From assembly GCA_009923125.1 (NCBI GenBank), contig RFUD01000158.1:1-6121 (forward strand): 6,121 nucleotides of DNA, written 5' to 3'. Shown in pieces: positions 1 to 6,121 of this stretch. The DNA is from Planctomycetia bacterium. GTDB lineage: Bacteria > Planctomycetota > Planctomycetia > Pirellulales > UBA1268. The first letter of the stretch is position 1. Each line of letters starts with the position of its first letter. The notes beneath the pieces were generated by a model, which was given only the letters and a program-made list of their open reading frames with translations, was not told the origin of the DNA and did not search any database. The position numbers were made by a program, and so were the translations under genes.

Positions 1-448
1 GGGCGTCGCGCGGGAACCCCGTGTAGAAGTTCCGCATGTCCTCGTGGATCATCGTGTGGTGGGAGAGCGACGTGCGAAAGGCGTCGAGTTCGGCGACGTT
101 CGGCAGCTTGCCGTAGATCAGCAGGTGGGCCACCTCCACGAAGTCGCACTTCTCGGCGAGCACCTCGATCGGGTAGCCCCGGTACCGCAGGATGCCGTTC
201 TCGCCGTCGAGGTAGGTGATGGCGCTGGTCGTGGAGCCCGTGTTGACGAAGCCCTCATCCAGCGTGATCGCCCCGGACTGGGCGCGGAGTTTCGCGATGT
301 CGAGGCCGTGTTCCCCCTCCGACCCCACGATCACCGGCAGTTCGATCGTCTTGCCGCCGATCTCCAGTTTCGCGACGCCATCCGCCCGGGTGCCCGGCCA
401 GGGGGGAGTTGCGGGGCTGGCGGCAGGCTGCGACGTGGTCAAACTCAT
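1..448 (-). CDS. gltA: Citrate synthase, N-terminal part (cut by left window edge)
   Basis: Citrate synthase condenses acetyl-CoA and oxaloacetate to citrate at the entry of the TCA cycle, in the cytoplasm. Translating the minus strand from the ATG at 448 gives 149 codons with no stop before the window edge. Residues 77-92 (AITYLDGENGILRYRG) followed by YPIEVLAE match the citrate synthase N-terminal signature. Residues 131-149 (HTMIHEDM, then FYTGFPRDA) match the HTMIHE and RDSHPMA region of the E. coli-type enzyme. The N-terminal beta region (KLEIGGKTIELPV) is also of the long bacterial GltA type. The first ~22 residues are Ser/Pro/Ala/Thr-rich and look like a short extension. The catalytic His/His/Asp residues lie in the unseen two thirds. 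A GGAG at 459-462, 10 bases upstream, is a plausible ribosome site. It lies 143 bases downstream of the S8 protease stop, so it could have its own promoter, though none is recognisable. The family assignment is firm. Confidence 0.93.
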   Translation of the reverse strand, partial: MSLTTSQPAASPATPPWPGTRADGVAKLEIGGKTIELPVIVGSEGEHGLDIAKLRAQSGAITLDEGFVNTGSTTSAITYLDGENGILRYRGYPIEVLAEKCDFVEVAHLLIYGKLPNVAELDAFRTSLSHHTMIHEDMRNFYTGFPRDA

Positions 449-472
449 GGCGGCAACGCTCCAGGGCGGGGC

Positions 473-493
473 TGCCACGCCGGCCGCGTGGCA
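473..493. other. Perfect 8-bp inverted repeat (hairpin) in the protease-gltA gap
   Basis: TGCCACGC at 473-480 and GCGTGGCA at 486-493 are exact reverse complements around a 5-base loop (CGGCC). The hairpin lies 98 bases past the protease stop and 25 bases before the gltA start in the direction of transcription. There is no T-run on either side in either orientation, so it is not a standard intrinsic terminator. It could be a factor-assisted terminator, a 3' stabilising structure, a protein-binding dyad or a leader structure for gltA, or chance in GC-rich DNA. The rest of the 449-591 gap shows no recognisable gene or promoter. Confidence 0.4.
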
Positions 494-591
494 TGGAAAG
501 TGGGGACTCGCCCGCCTGCGTTCGGCAGTCTAGCCCTCGTTCCCCGACCCGGCAATCGCCCTCCCCCGCGGCCGCACGGGACCGATGCCTG

Positions 592-2757
592 TCAGCGTCG
601 CGCCGACTTCGACGACGCGACCGTGCCGAAATCCCCGTTCGCGAGTGCCGCGAATGCCGCCGGCAGCAACGCCGCCACCCCATCGTCATTGATGATCGTC
701 CCGATGCCGGTCCCGGTGGCGATCGTCGCCCCGGACGCGCCGGAAAGTTGCACGGAGAACGTCTCGTTGGCCTCCACGAGCGTGTCGTTCCGCACCGAGA
801 CCGCGATCGTCTTCGAGGTCTCACCCGCATTGAACGTGAGCGTGCCGCTGGTGGCCGTGTAGTCGCCGGTGCGGCCGGCGACGGCGGTGCCGTTGGCCGT
901 CCCATACCTGACGGTCACCCGCGACGTGCTCGCGGCCGAAAGCGTGACCACGAACGAAAACGTGGCCTGGCTCTCCAACGCCGCCACCGACGCGATCGAC
1001 AGCGTGCGCACCACCTGCTGATCGTCGTTCAGGATCGTTCCGGTGGCCGAGCCGACGGTGATCCTGGCATTCGCCGAAGCGGCCGACAGCGTGAGCGAGA
1101 ACGTCTCGTTCGACTCGAACGCCGTGTCACCGACCACCGCCACCGTCACCGTCTTCGACGTCTCGCCGGGGGCAAACGTGAGCGTGCCGCTCGCGGCCGT
1201 GAAGTCCGAACCCGCCGCGGCGGTGCCGTTCGCCGTCGCGTAATTCACCGTCACCGTCGATGCGGCCGCCTGCGCGAGAGTCACCGTGAACGAGAGCGGG
1301 GTGGTGCCGGAGTTTCCTTCCGTCACGCTTCCGCCGCTGATCGAAACCCCGACGGGTGGCGCGGTGTTGAGGGCGGCCGCCACGTTGAGTCGCCCGCCCG
1401 TCGCGGCCCGGCCAGCCAGCGACGCCGTGGGGGTCGCCGAGGACAGGATCACCTGGCGAATGTCGGCGGCCGAGGCGCTGGGGTAGGCCGACGCATACAG
1501 CGCCACGGTGCCGGTCACATGCGGCGTGGCCATCGATGTGCCGCTGAACACGCCGTACGTGCCGCCCGGCAGCGTCGACATGACACCCGAACCGGGTGCC
1601 GCCAGGTCGACGGTGGCCGCGCCGTAGTTCGAGTACGGGGCGAGAGCACCGTCCGACTGCAGTGCGGCGACCGCGATCACCGCCTCATAGTTGGCGGCCG
1701 TGGTCGTGGTCGTGCCCGTCAGGGTCGTGTAATTCGAGGGATAGTTGGCCAGCACGTCGTTGTTGTCACCGAGGCCGTCGCTGCCGCCGTTGCCCGCGGC
1801 GCCGACGAACAGGATGCCGGCCTTCGCCCCACGGATGATCGCGCTGTGGAGGGCCGCGGAATAGCCCCCCCCGCCCCAGGAATTGTTCGAGGCGACGATG
1901 TTGATGCCGTGCCGCGTCTTGAGGTCGGTCAGGTAGTCCAAGGCGCGCACGGCATCGCTCGTGAAGCCGCCTGTGGGCCCGAGAAACTTCGTCGAGATCA
2001 TCGTCACTGCCCAGTTGACGCCGGCGACACCCGTGCCGTTTCCGCCCACGCCGCCGATCGTGCCGGCCACGTGCGTGCCGTGGCTGTCGGTGCCGTCGAA
2101 GACGGTCCTGTCATTGTTGACGAAGTCCCACCCGTTGACGTCGTCGACATACCCGTTGCCGTCATTGTCGACGCCGTCGACGGGGTCGTAGGGGTTGACC
2201 CAGATGTTGCCCTGAAGGTCCGGGTGCGACACGTCGACGCCCTCGTCGACGATACCCACGACCACCGACTTCGAGCCCGTGAAACCGGCGTCCCACGCCT
2301 TCTCCGCCTGGCTGCCGAACTGGTTGGTCGTGCCGGTCGGACCCGATGCCGCCGGCAGGTCGTCGCCGTACATGCCCCAGAGCTGGCTGCCACCGGCTGT
2401 GTAATACGGATCGTCGCTCACCGCCCCCTTCGACACCTTCCAGTTCGGCTCGGCGAACATCACGTCGGGACGCTTCGCCAGTGCCGCGATCGCCTGGTCG
2501 ATCGTCCGGCCGGCCCCGAGTTTCACGCGCTCGAGCACGCCGAACCCGTTGTCCTCCATCGTGCGCGAGCGGATTCGCTCCAGCGTCGATCCCCCAAGCG
2601 CCGCCCGGGCGGCATCCTGGGTCGCGGTCGTCGACAACTGCGAAAACTGGATCAGGATCTCACCGTCGGCGAACGCCGCCAGCATCCGGCGGTCTTCCAG
2701 CCCCTCGAACGACGCTCCGAATCGATCGGCAACCCGCCTGAGACGATGGGCCTTCAT
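592..2757 (-). CDS. Secreted subtilisin-like (S8) serine protease with two Calx-beta domains
   Basis: An exported endopeptidase of 721 aa. In order: a basic N-terminus with FEGLEDRRMLA at 17-27 (planctomycete LEPRxLL-type leader); a propeptide at ~31-110 (DGEILIQF to FAEPNWKV) of the I9/fervidolysin kind; the S8 catalytic domain at ~115-465; Calx-beta domains at ~470-578 and ~584-691; and a short tail. The triad is intact: Asp171 in IVDEGVD, His226 in DSHGTHVAGT and Ser408 in FSGTSMATPHV, with the oxyanion Asn323 in AAGNGG. An Asp-rich loop at 197-211 (DNDGNGYVDD then WDF) and the Calx-beta acidic residues suggest calcium dependence. A Thr-rich stretch (347-353) sits in the catalytic domain. 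The ATG at 2757 is chosen because an AGGGAGG lies 8 bases upstream and the leader motif follows at once; the frame stays open upstream only by lack of stops and would overlap the isomerase gene. No classical long hydrophobic signal peptide is evident. The substrate is unknown. Confidence 0.93.
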   Translation of the reverse strand: MKAHRLRRVADRFGASFEGLEDRRMLAAFADGEILIQFSQLSTTATQDAARAALGGSTLERIRSRTMEDNGFGVLERVKLGAGRTIDQAIAALAKRPDVMFAEPNWKVSKGAVSDDPYYTAGGSQLWGMYGDDLPAASGPTGTTNQFGSQAEKAWDAGFTGSKSVVVGIVDEGVDVSHPDLQGNIWVNPYDPVDGVDNDGNGYVDDVNGWDFVNNDRTVFDGTDSHGTHVAGTIGGVGGNGTGVAGVNWAVTMISTKFLGPTGGFTSDAVRALDYLTDLKTRHGINIVASNNSWGGGGYSAALHSAIIRGAKAGILFVGAAGNGGSDGLGDNNDVLANYPSNYTTLTGTTTTTAANYEAVIAVAALQSDGALAPYSNYGAATVDLAAPGSGVMSTLPGGTYGVFSGTSMATPHVTGTVALYASAYPSASAADIRQVILSSATPTASLAGRAATGGRLNVAAALNTAPPVGVSISGGSVTEGNSGTTPLSFTVTLAQAAASTVTVNYATANGTAAAGSDFTAASGTLTFAPGETSKTVTVAVVGDTAFESNETFSLTLSAASANARITVGSATGTILNDDQQVVRTLSIASVAALESQATFSFVVTLSAASTSRVTVRYGTANGTAVAGRTGDYTATSGTLTFNAGETSKTIAVSVRNDTLVEANETFSVQLSGASGATIATGTGIGTIINDDGVAALLPAAFAALANGDFGTVASSKSARR
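685..1350 (-). repeat. Tandem pair of Calx-beta domain coding units, 342-base period
   Basis: Two consecutive units encode related beta-sandwich domains. Each has the order YxTANGTA, then SGTLTF, GETSKT, ETF and finally GTI(L/I)NDD. The relationship is visible in DNA: a 17-base identical string occurs at 833-849 and 1175-1191, and a 14-base one at 755-768 and 1097-1110, both offset by exactly 342 bases (114 codons). The second domain has two extra residues in the loop before the conserved Asp-Tyr. Calx-beta domains bind calcium in loops and often serve as adhesive or spacer modules in bacterial surface proteins. An internal duplication is inferred from the constant offset. Confidence 0.85.
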
Positions 2758-2765
2758 CAACAGAT

Positions 2766-2772
2766 CCTCCCT
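2766..2772 (-). promoter_or_regulatory. Shine-Dalgarno site of the S8 protease gene
   Basis: The minus strand reads AGGGAGG here, followed by 8 bases and then the ATG at 2757. This is the strongest ribosome binding site in the window, and it decides the start codon of the protease over in-frame upstream alternatives. Confidence 0.75.
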
Positions 2773-2856
2773 GGAAAGATGCTGGACCGGCTCGCCGATC
2801 CCGTGGCGCTCGGCAGGAAAACTTAACCCATGCCACCCGACGCGGCAAAATGCGAA

Positions 2857-2877
2857 GCCGGGCACGCTTTTCCCGGC
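2857..2877 (-). terminator. Weak terminator-like hairpin after the isomerase gene
   Basis: On the minus strand a 6-bp GC stem (GCCGGG with CCCGGC) and a 9-base loop lie about 54 bases past the isomerase stop, followed by TTCGCATTTTG. The trailing T content is interrupted, so termination would be inefficient. It is placed where one would expect the end of an mfd-isomerase transcript, and just before the likely promoter region of the protease gene. Position is the main support. Confidence 0.3.
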
Positions 2878-2930
2878 GCTGCGACTGCGAAGCGGTCGAC
2901 TGTGGCCGTCGATCGGCCCGCCCGCGGCCG

Positions 2931-4364
2931 CTACCGCATGCGGCCGCCACCCGGCACCTGGGCGGTGGCCGTCGGCGCCTGGTCGTCGAAGATCGTCCAC
3001 ACCGGCGTGCGATCCTTGAGCTTCGCCAGGTAGTCGTCGATGTCCCGCTTCCGGCGTTCCTCCTGCAGCATCTGCCGGATCTCGACCTGGGCCTCGAGGA
3101 ACGGCCTGCGGCCCGCCTCGGTCCGCTCCGTCACGCGCACGATGTGCAGGGCCTGCCCGTCGTCGAGGATCGCGCTCAGCTGGCCCACCGGCAGCGTGAA
3201 CACGGCCTCGTCGAGCACCTTCGAGGCGAGGCTGCCCTTCGTCGTCCAGTCATAGCCGCCGCCGGTGGACGCGGTCGCCCCCTCCGAGCGGGCCTTGGCG
3301 ATGTCGGCGAACGGCTTCCCCTCCAGCACGTCGTTGCCCATGGCGGCGAGTTTGTTCCAGGCCGCCTCCCGCGGCTGCGTCGGCCCGACCCGCACGGTGA
3401 GCTGCTCGAACTTCGCCTTGGCCGGAAACTCGTATTCGGCGAGATGATTCTCGTACCAGGCGATCATGTCGGCGTGGGGGATCTCCTCGTCGCCGGCCAC
3501 CTTCTGCTGGATCCATTGCTGGGCGAGGGCCCGCTCGAAGAACATCTTCCGCACGCGGTCGAGCGACTGGCCCCGCGACCGCAGGAGCTGCTCGTACTCC
3601 AGCGAGTTCGCCACCCCCGCGTCCTTGAGCATCCGCGGCAACTGCTGCTCGTCGAACGCCTGGTTCACCTTCTTCTCGATCTCGGGCAGTCGATCCTCGG
3701 GAATCGTGCGACAGGCATCGACGTAGACGATCAGCGACTCCACGTGCTGCGGCAGCACCTGGCGGCAGATCTGCAGCTTGAGTTCCCGGACCTGCTCCGG
3801 CTTGAGCCCCGGCGACACCTTCGCCAGCCAGTTGAGGGCGCTCGGCGTGAGGAGGTCGCCCTCGAGCACGACCTCGGGGCCGACCCGCGCGACGACCATC
3901 GCCGTTTCGAGCGACTGCGCCTCGGCCAGCAGCCGGTCGGAATCGGAGGCCGCGACGCCCCCGGAGGACACCGGCTCCTGATACTGCGCCTGCACGACGC
4001 CGTCCGGCTTGGTGCCCGGCAGGTCCGGGCCGAAGTCGATCGGCACGATCGGGGCGTCGGGGTCGGAACGGATGCTCGACAGCACGTGGTTGTCGGCGGC
4101 CTTGCCCGCCTTCTTCCCGGGCCAGCCCTCGGGACGTGACACGGCCTTGGGAATCGTGGGCACGAGCTGCGGGGCGGCGGTGCCGTTGGGGCCGGGCTGG
4201 CCCACGGCGGCGGGAGCCTGCGTGGCATTGGCGGCCGCCTCGTCGAACTGGTTGGCGATCCGTTGCGCCCGCGCCACCAGCGGCGTCGCCGCCAGGCAGA
4301 GGCCGGCCAGTCCCGCGATGAACAGCGGTGTCGATGCACGGGGGCGGGCGCCCGGACGGTTCAT
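2931..4364 (-). CDS. Exported parvulin-type peptidyl-prolyl isomerase (SurA/PpiC-like)
   Basis: A 477-aa foldase/chaperone predicted to act on proteins in the periplasm. Residues 1-33 form a signal peptide: Arg-rich start, hydrophobic core LFIAGLAGLCLAATPLV and an ARA cleavage site before Gln34. Residues ~34-145 are a Pro/Ala/Gly-rich linker of low complexity. Residues ~155-300 are helical and resemble the SurA N-terminal chaperone region, starting with a VVARVGPEVVLEGDL strand. The rotamase domain spans ~315-415: Phe352 in PFADIAKA, GGGYDW at 368-373, LPVGQLS at 391-397, and His407 in ALHIVRV. A charged helix and an RTPVWTIFDD segment close the protein. The usual His of the first rotamase strand (RHILV) is missing (AKFEQLTV instead), so catalysis may be weak. 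The start is fixed by the signal peptide and by the mfd stop 26 bases upstream; no strong Shine-Dalgarno is visible, which fits translation from an mfd-led transcript. The family is clear; the clients are unknown. Confidence 0.9.
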   Translation of the reverse strand: MNRPGARPRASTPLFIAGLAGLCLAATPLVARAQRIANQFDEAAANATQAPAAVGQPGPNGTAAPQLVPTIPKAVSRPEGWPGKKAGKAADNHVLSSIRSDPDAPIVPIDFGPDLPGTKPDGVVQAQYQEPVSSGGVAASDSDRLLAEAQSLETAMVVARVGPEVVLEGDLLTPSALNWLAKVSPGLKPEQVRELKLQICRQVLPQHVESLIVYVDACRTIPEDRLPEIEKKVNQAFDEQQLPRMLKDAGVANSLEYEQLLRSRGQSLDRVRKMFFERALAQQWIQQKVAGDEEIPHADMIAWYENHLAEYEFPAKAKFEQLTVRVGPTQPREAAWNKLAAMGNDVLEGKPFADIAKARSEGATASTGGGYDWTTKGSLASKVLDEAVFTLPVGQLSAILDDGQALHIVRVTERTEAGRRPFLEAQVEIRQMLQEERRKRDIDDYLAKLKDRTPVWTIFDDQAPTATAQVPGGGRMR

Positions 4365-4390
4365 GCGCGGCGGCTCTCGGGGGGCGGGGA

Positions 4391-6121
4391 CTATAGGTCC
4401 GCCCGAACGCGGGTCGCAAGACCGGCCGCAGGCCCGGAAACGCGGCCGCGGGCCGCGGGAAGCAGGAACGATCGCACGGCGGCCACCAGCCGGTCGGGGT
4501 CGGCGAGCGTGTCGTTCGACAGCGGCAGAACCACCGTTTTCTGGTCCACGAGCCGCACGGTCCGCCCGCGGGCGACGGCGGCCGAGCGGAGCCGTTCCAC
4601 GGCGGGGCGATCGTGGTGGCCGATCATGACCATGCCCGGATGCCTGGCGATCGAGTCGATGCCGAAGCCGGCGGCGACGACCCGCAGCCGGGCGTGATCG
4701 AGCAGGCGACGGGCCTCGGCGGGCGGCGGGCCGAACCGGTCGGCGAGTTCGGCGGCCAGGTCGTCGATCTGCCCCTCCTCGGTGGCCCGCGAGAGGCGGC
4801 GGTAGACGTCGATCTTCGTGCGGAAGTCCGCGATGTAGTCCCGTGGCAGCCAGGCTTCGCCCGGCAGGTCGATCACCACCTGCGGCGGCTCGGCCGGCGG
4901 CAGCGCCTTCAGCCCGCGCACCGCCTGCTCGAGCAGCCGACAGTACAGTTCGTAGCCCACCGTCGCGATGTGACCGCTCTGCTGCGTGCCGAGGAGATTG
5001 CCGGCGCCGCGGATCTCCAGGTCGCGCATGGCGAGCGAGAAGCCCGCGCCCATGCTGGAGAACTCCTGGATCGCCCGCAGCCGCCGCGCGGCGGTGCTGG
5101 TGAGGTGGGCCGTCTCGTCCACGAGCATGTAGCAATACGCCCGGTGGTGGGAGCGGCCCACGCGGCCCCGCAGCTGGTGCAGGTCGGCGAGCCCGTAGGT
5201 GTCGGCCTCGTCCACGAAGATCGTGTTCGCGTTGGGGATGTCGAGGCCGCTCTCGATGATCGTGGTGGCGAGCAGGATGTCGGTCCGGCCGGCGACGAAA
5301 TCGAGCATCACCTCCTCCAGCTCGCTCTCCGAGAGCCGGCCGTGGCCGATGCCGATCGTCGCCTCGGGCACGATCTGGGCGAGCCGCTGGGCGACCTGGT
5401 GGATGTCGTGGATCCGGTTGTGGACGAAGAACACCTGCCCGCCGCGGGCGAGCTCGCGGTCGATCGCGGTCTTGATGAGCGTCGGATTCCAGCGGGCCAC
5501 CCGGGTCTCCACCGCGATCCTGTTGGCCGGGGGCGTCGTGAGGTTGGAGATGTCGCGGATCCCGAGCATCGACATGTGGAGCGTGCGCGGGATCGGTGTG
5601 GCGGTCATCGTGAGCACGTCCACGCTCGCGCGGAGGGCCTTGAGCTTTTCCTTGACGTCCACGCCGAACCGCTGCTCCTCGTCCACCACGAGCAGGCCGA
5701 GGTTCGCGAAGTGGATGTCGGACTGGGCGAGCCGGTGGGTGCCGATCACGATATCCACGCTCTTTCGCGCCAGCCCCTCGAGCACCTCCCGCTCCTCCGC
5801 CGCCGAAGAAAACCGCGACAGCGCCCGGATCGTGAACGGAAACTCGGAGAATCGGGCGGCGAAGCTTCGCCGGTGCTGCTCGGCGAGCACGGTGGTGGGC
5901 ACGAGCACGGCCACCTGGTAGCCGGCCTCGACGGCCTTGAACGCCGCCCGCATCGCCATCTCGGTCTTGCCGAAGCCGACGTCGCCGCACAGCAGCCGGT
6001 CCATCGGCCGCGGCCGCATCAGGTCCTCGCGGATCGCCTCGATGGCGGTGAGCTGGTCGGGCGTCTCGTCGAAGGGAAACGACTCCTCGAACGCCCGCTG
6101 CCAGGGTGTATCGGCGGGAAA
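4391..6121 (-). CDS. mfd: Transcription-repair coupling factor Mfd, C-terminal half (cut by right edge)
   Basis: Mfd is a cytoplasmic DNA translocase that recognises RNA polymerase stalled at lesions, pushes it off using ATP and recruits UvrA for nucleotide excision repair. The visible 576 residues begin inside the translocase module and run to the TAG at 4391. Numbered from the edge, the motifs are: ETPDQLTAIEAI just before Walker A GDVGFGKT (46-53), DEEQ (147-150), TATPIPRT (173-180), the RecG-like motor stretch around GIGHGRLSESELEEVM, TTIIESGLDIPNAN (motif V), QLRGRVGRSHH (motif VI), then EIRGAGNLLGTQQSG, which leads into the C-terminal regulatory domain that ends with PLSNDTLAD. All helicase motifs look intact. 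About 20 residues after the fold (from LLPAARGRV) look like a loose tail. The UvrB-like and polymerase-binding domains lie beyond the edge. The next gene starts 26 bases downstream, suggesting an operon with the isomerase. Confidence 0.97.
   Translation of the reverse strand, partial: FPADTPWQRAFEESFPFDETPDQLTAIEAIREDLMRPRPMDRLLCGDVGFGKTEMAMRAAFKAVEAGYQVAVLVPTTVLAEQHRRSFAARFSEFPFTIRALSRFSSAAEEREVLEGLARKSVDIVIGTHRLAQSDIHFANLGLLVVDEEQRFGVDVKEKLKALRASVDVLTMTATPIPRTLHMSMLGIRDISNLTTPPANRIAVETRVARWNPTLIKTAIDRELARGGQVFFVHNRIHDIHQVAQRLAQIVPEATIGIGHGRLSESELEEVMLDFVAGRTDILLATTIIESGLDIPNANTIFVDEADTYGLADLHQLRGRVGRSHHRAYCYMLVDETAHLTSTAARRLRAIQEFSSMGAGFSLAMRDLEIRGAGNLLGTQQSGHIATVGYELYCRLLEQAVRGLKALPPAEPPQVVIDLPGEAWLPRDYIADFRTKIDVYRRLSRATEEGQIDDLAAELADRFGPPPAEARRLLDHARLRVVAAGFGIDSIARHPGMVMIGHHDRPAVERLRSAAVARGRTVRLVDQKTVVLPLSNDTLADPDRLVAAVRSFLLPAARGRVSGPAAGLATRVRADL

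Noticed and set aside
44..862. 272-codon plus-strand frame across the gltA start and protease end, and the 216-codon minus-strand frame at 255-905
   Set aside because: Both cross gene boundaries, have skewed Arg/Pro/Ala composition and no domain; the gltA and protease frames explain the same bases.
409..2826. 805-codon open frame on the plus strand opposite the S8 protease
   Set aside because: It is Arg/Gly-rich with no recognisable domain, exactly antisense to a protease with an intact triad and motifs. Long antisense frames are expected in GC-rich coding DNA.
2816..2850. Possible promoter for the protease gene (TTGCCG, 16 bases, TTAAGT on the minus strand)
   Set aside because: The -35 match is partial and the -10 match poor. 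The AT-richer patch near 2818-2830 is suggestive, but not enough to call.
2758..3000. Longer start for the S8 protease at 3000
   Set aside because: It would overlap the isomerase 3' end and put 81 unconserved residues before the leader motif. The Shine-Dalgarno at 2766-2772 points to the ATG at 2757.
2850..4139. 429-codon open frame on the plus strand opposite the isomerase
   Set aside because: It is an Arg/Leu/His-rich composition artefact with no domain; the minus-strand reading has a signal peptide and a rotamase domain.
4290..4310. Cys23 of the isomerase signal peptide as a lipoprotein site
   Set aside because: The residues before it are AGL, lacking the small residue required just before the Cys of a lipobox; an ARA signal peptidase I site follows instead.
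4365..5990. In-frame upstream extension of the isomerase to 1019 residues, overlapping mfd
   Set aside because: The extra 542 residues are an out-of-frame shadow of mfd (Arg/Pro/Gly-rich, no domain). The signal peptide after the ATG at 4364 shows the real start.

Overview
The window is GC-rich, gene-dense bacterial chromosome. Four protein genes are visible, all on the minus strand, and two of them run off the window edges. The best clue to the organism is the secreted protease in the middle. Its N-terminus carries an FEGLEDRRMLA motif, a variant of the LEPRxLL-type leader found mainly on exported proteins of Planctomycetes. The family type of the parvulin and the overall base composition fit a planctomycete, probably of the Pirellulales group, but that finer placement is inference.

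Read in the direction of transcription (high to low coordinates), the layout is as follows. (1) 6121-4391 is the C-terminal half of Mfd, the transcription-repair coupling factor, from just before the helicase Walker A motif to the stop. (2) After only 26 bases, 4364-2931 is a complete exported parvulin-type peptidyl-prolyl isomerase (477 aa), probably co-transcribed with mfd. (3) A 173-base gap holds a weak terminator-like hairpin behind the isomerase and a clear Shine-Dalgarno sequence for the next gene. (4) 2757-592 is a complete subtilisin-family (S8) protease of 721 aa with a propeptide, an intact Asp/His/Ser triad, two tandem Calx-beta domains and a short C-terminal tail. (5) A 143-base gap contains an 8-bp perfect inverted repeat. 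(6) 448-1 is the N-terminal third of citrate synthase (gltA), cut by the left edge.

Functionally this is a mix of housekeeping genes (DNA repair at stalled RNA polymerase; entry of acetyl-CoA into the TCA cycle) and envelope or secretion genes (periplasmic folding factor; secreted calcium-dependent protease). The isomerase and protease could both act outside the cytoplasm, but nothing in the sequence ties them into one system. I found no tRNA or rRNA, CRISPR array, insertion sequence, attachment site or defence-type module. The long open frames on the plus strand are GC-driven antisense shadows. I see no convincing undescribed system here. The points most worth checking are the C-terminal tail of the protease, the altered active-site position of the parvulin, and the mfd-parvulin gene pairing.
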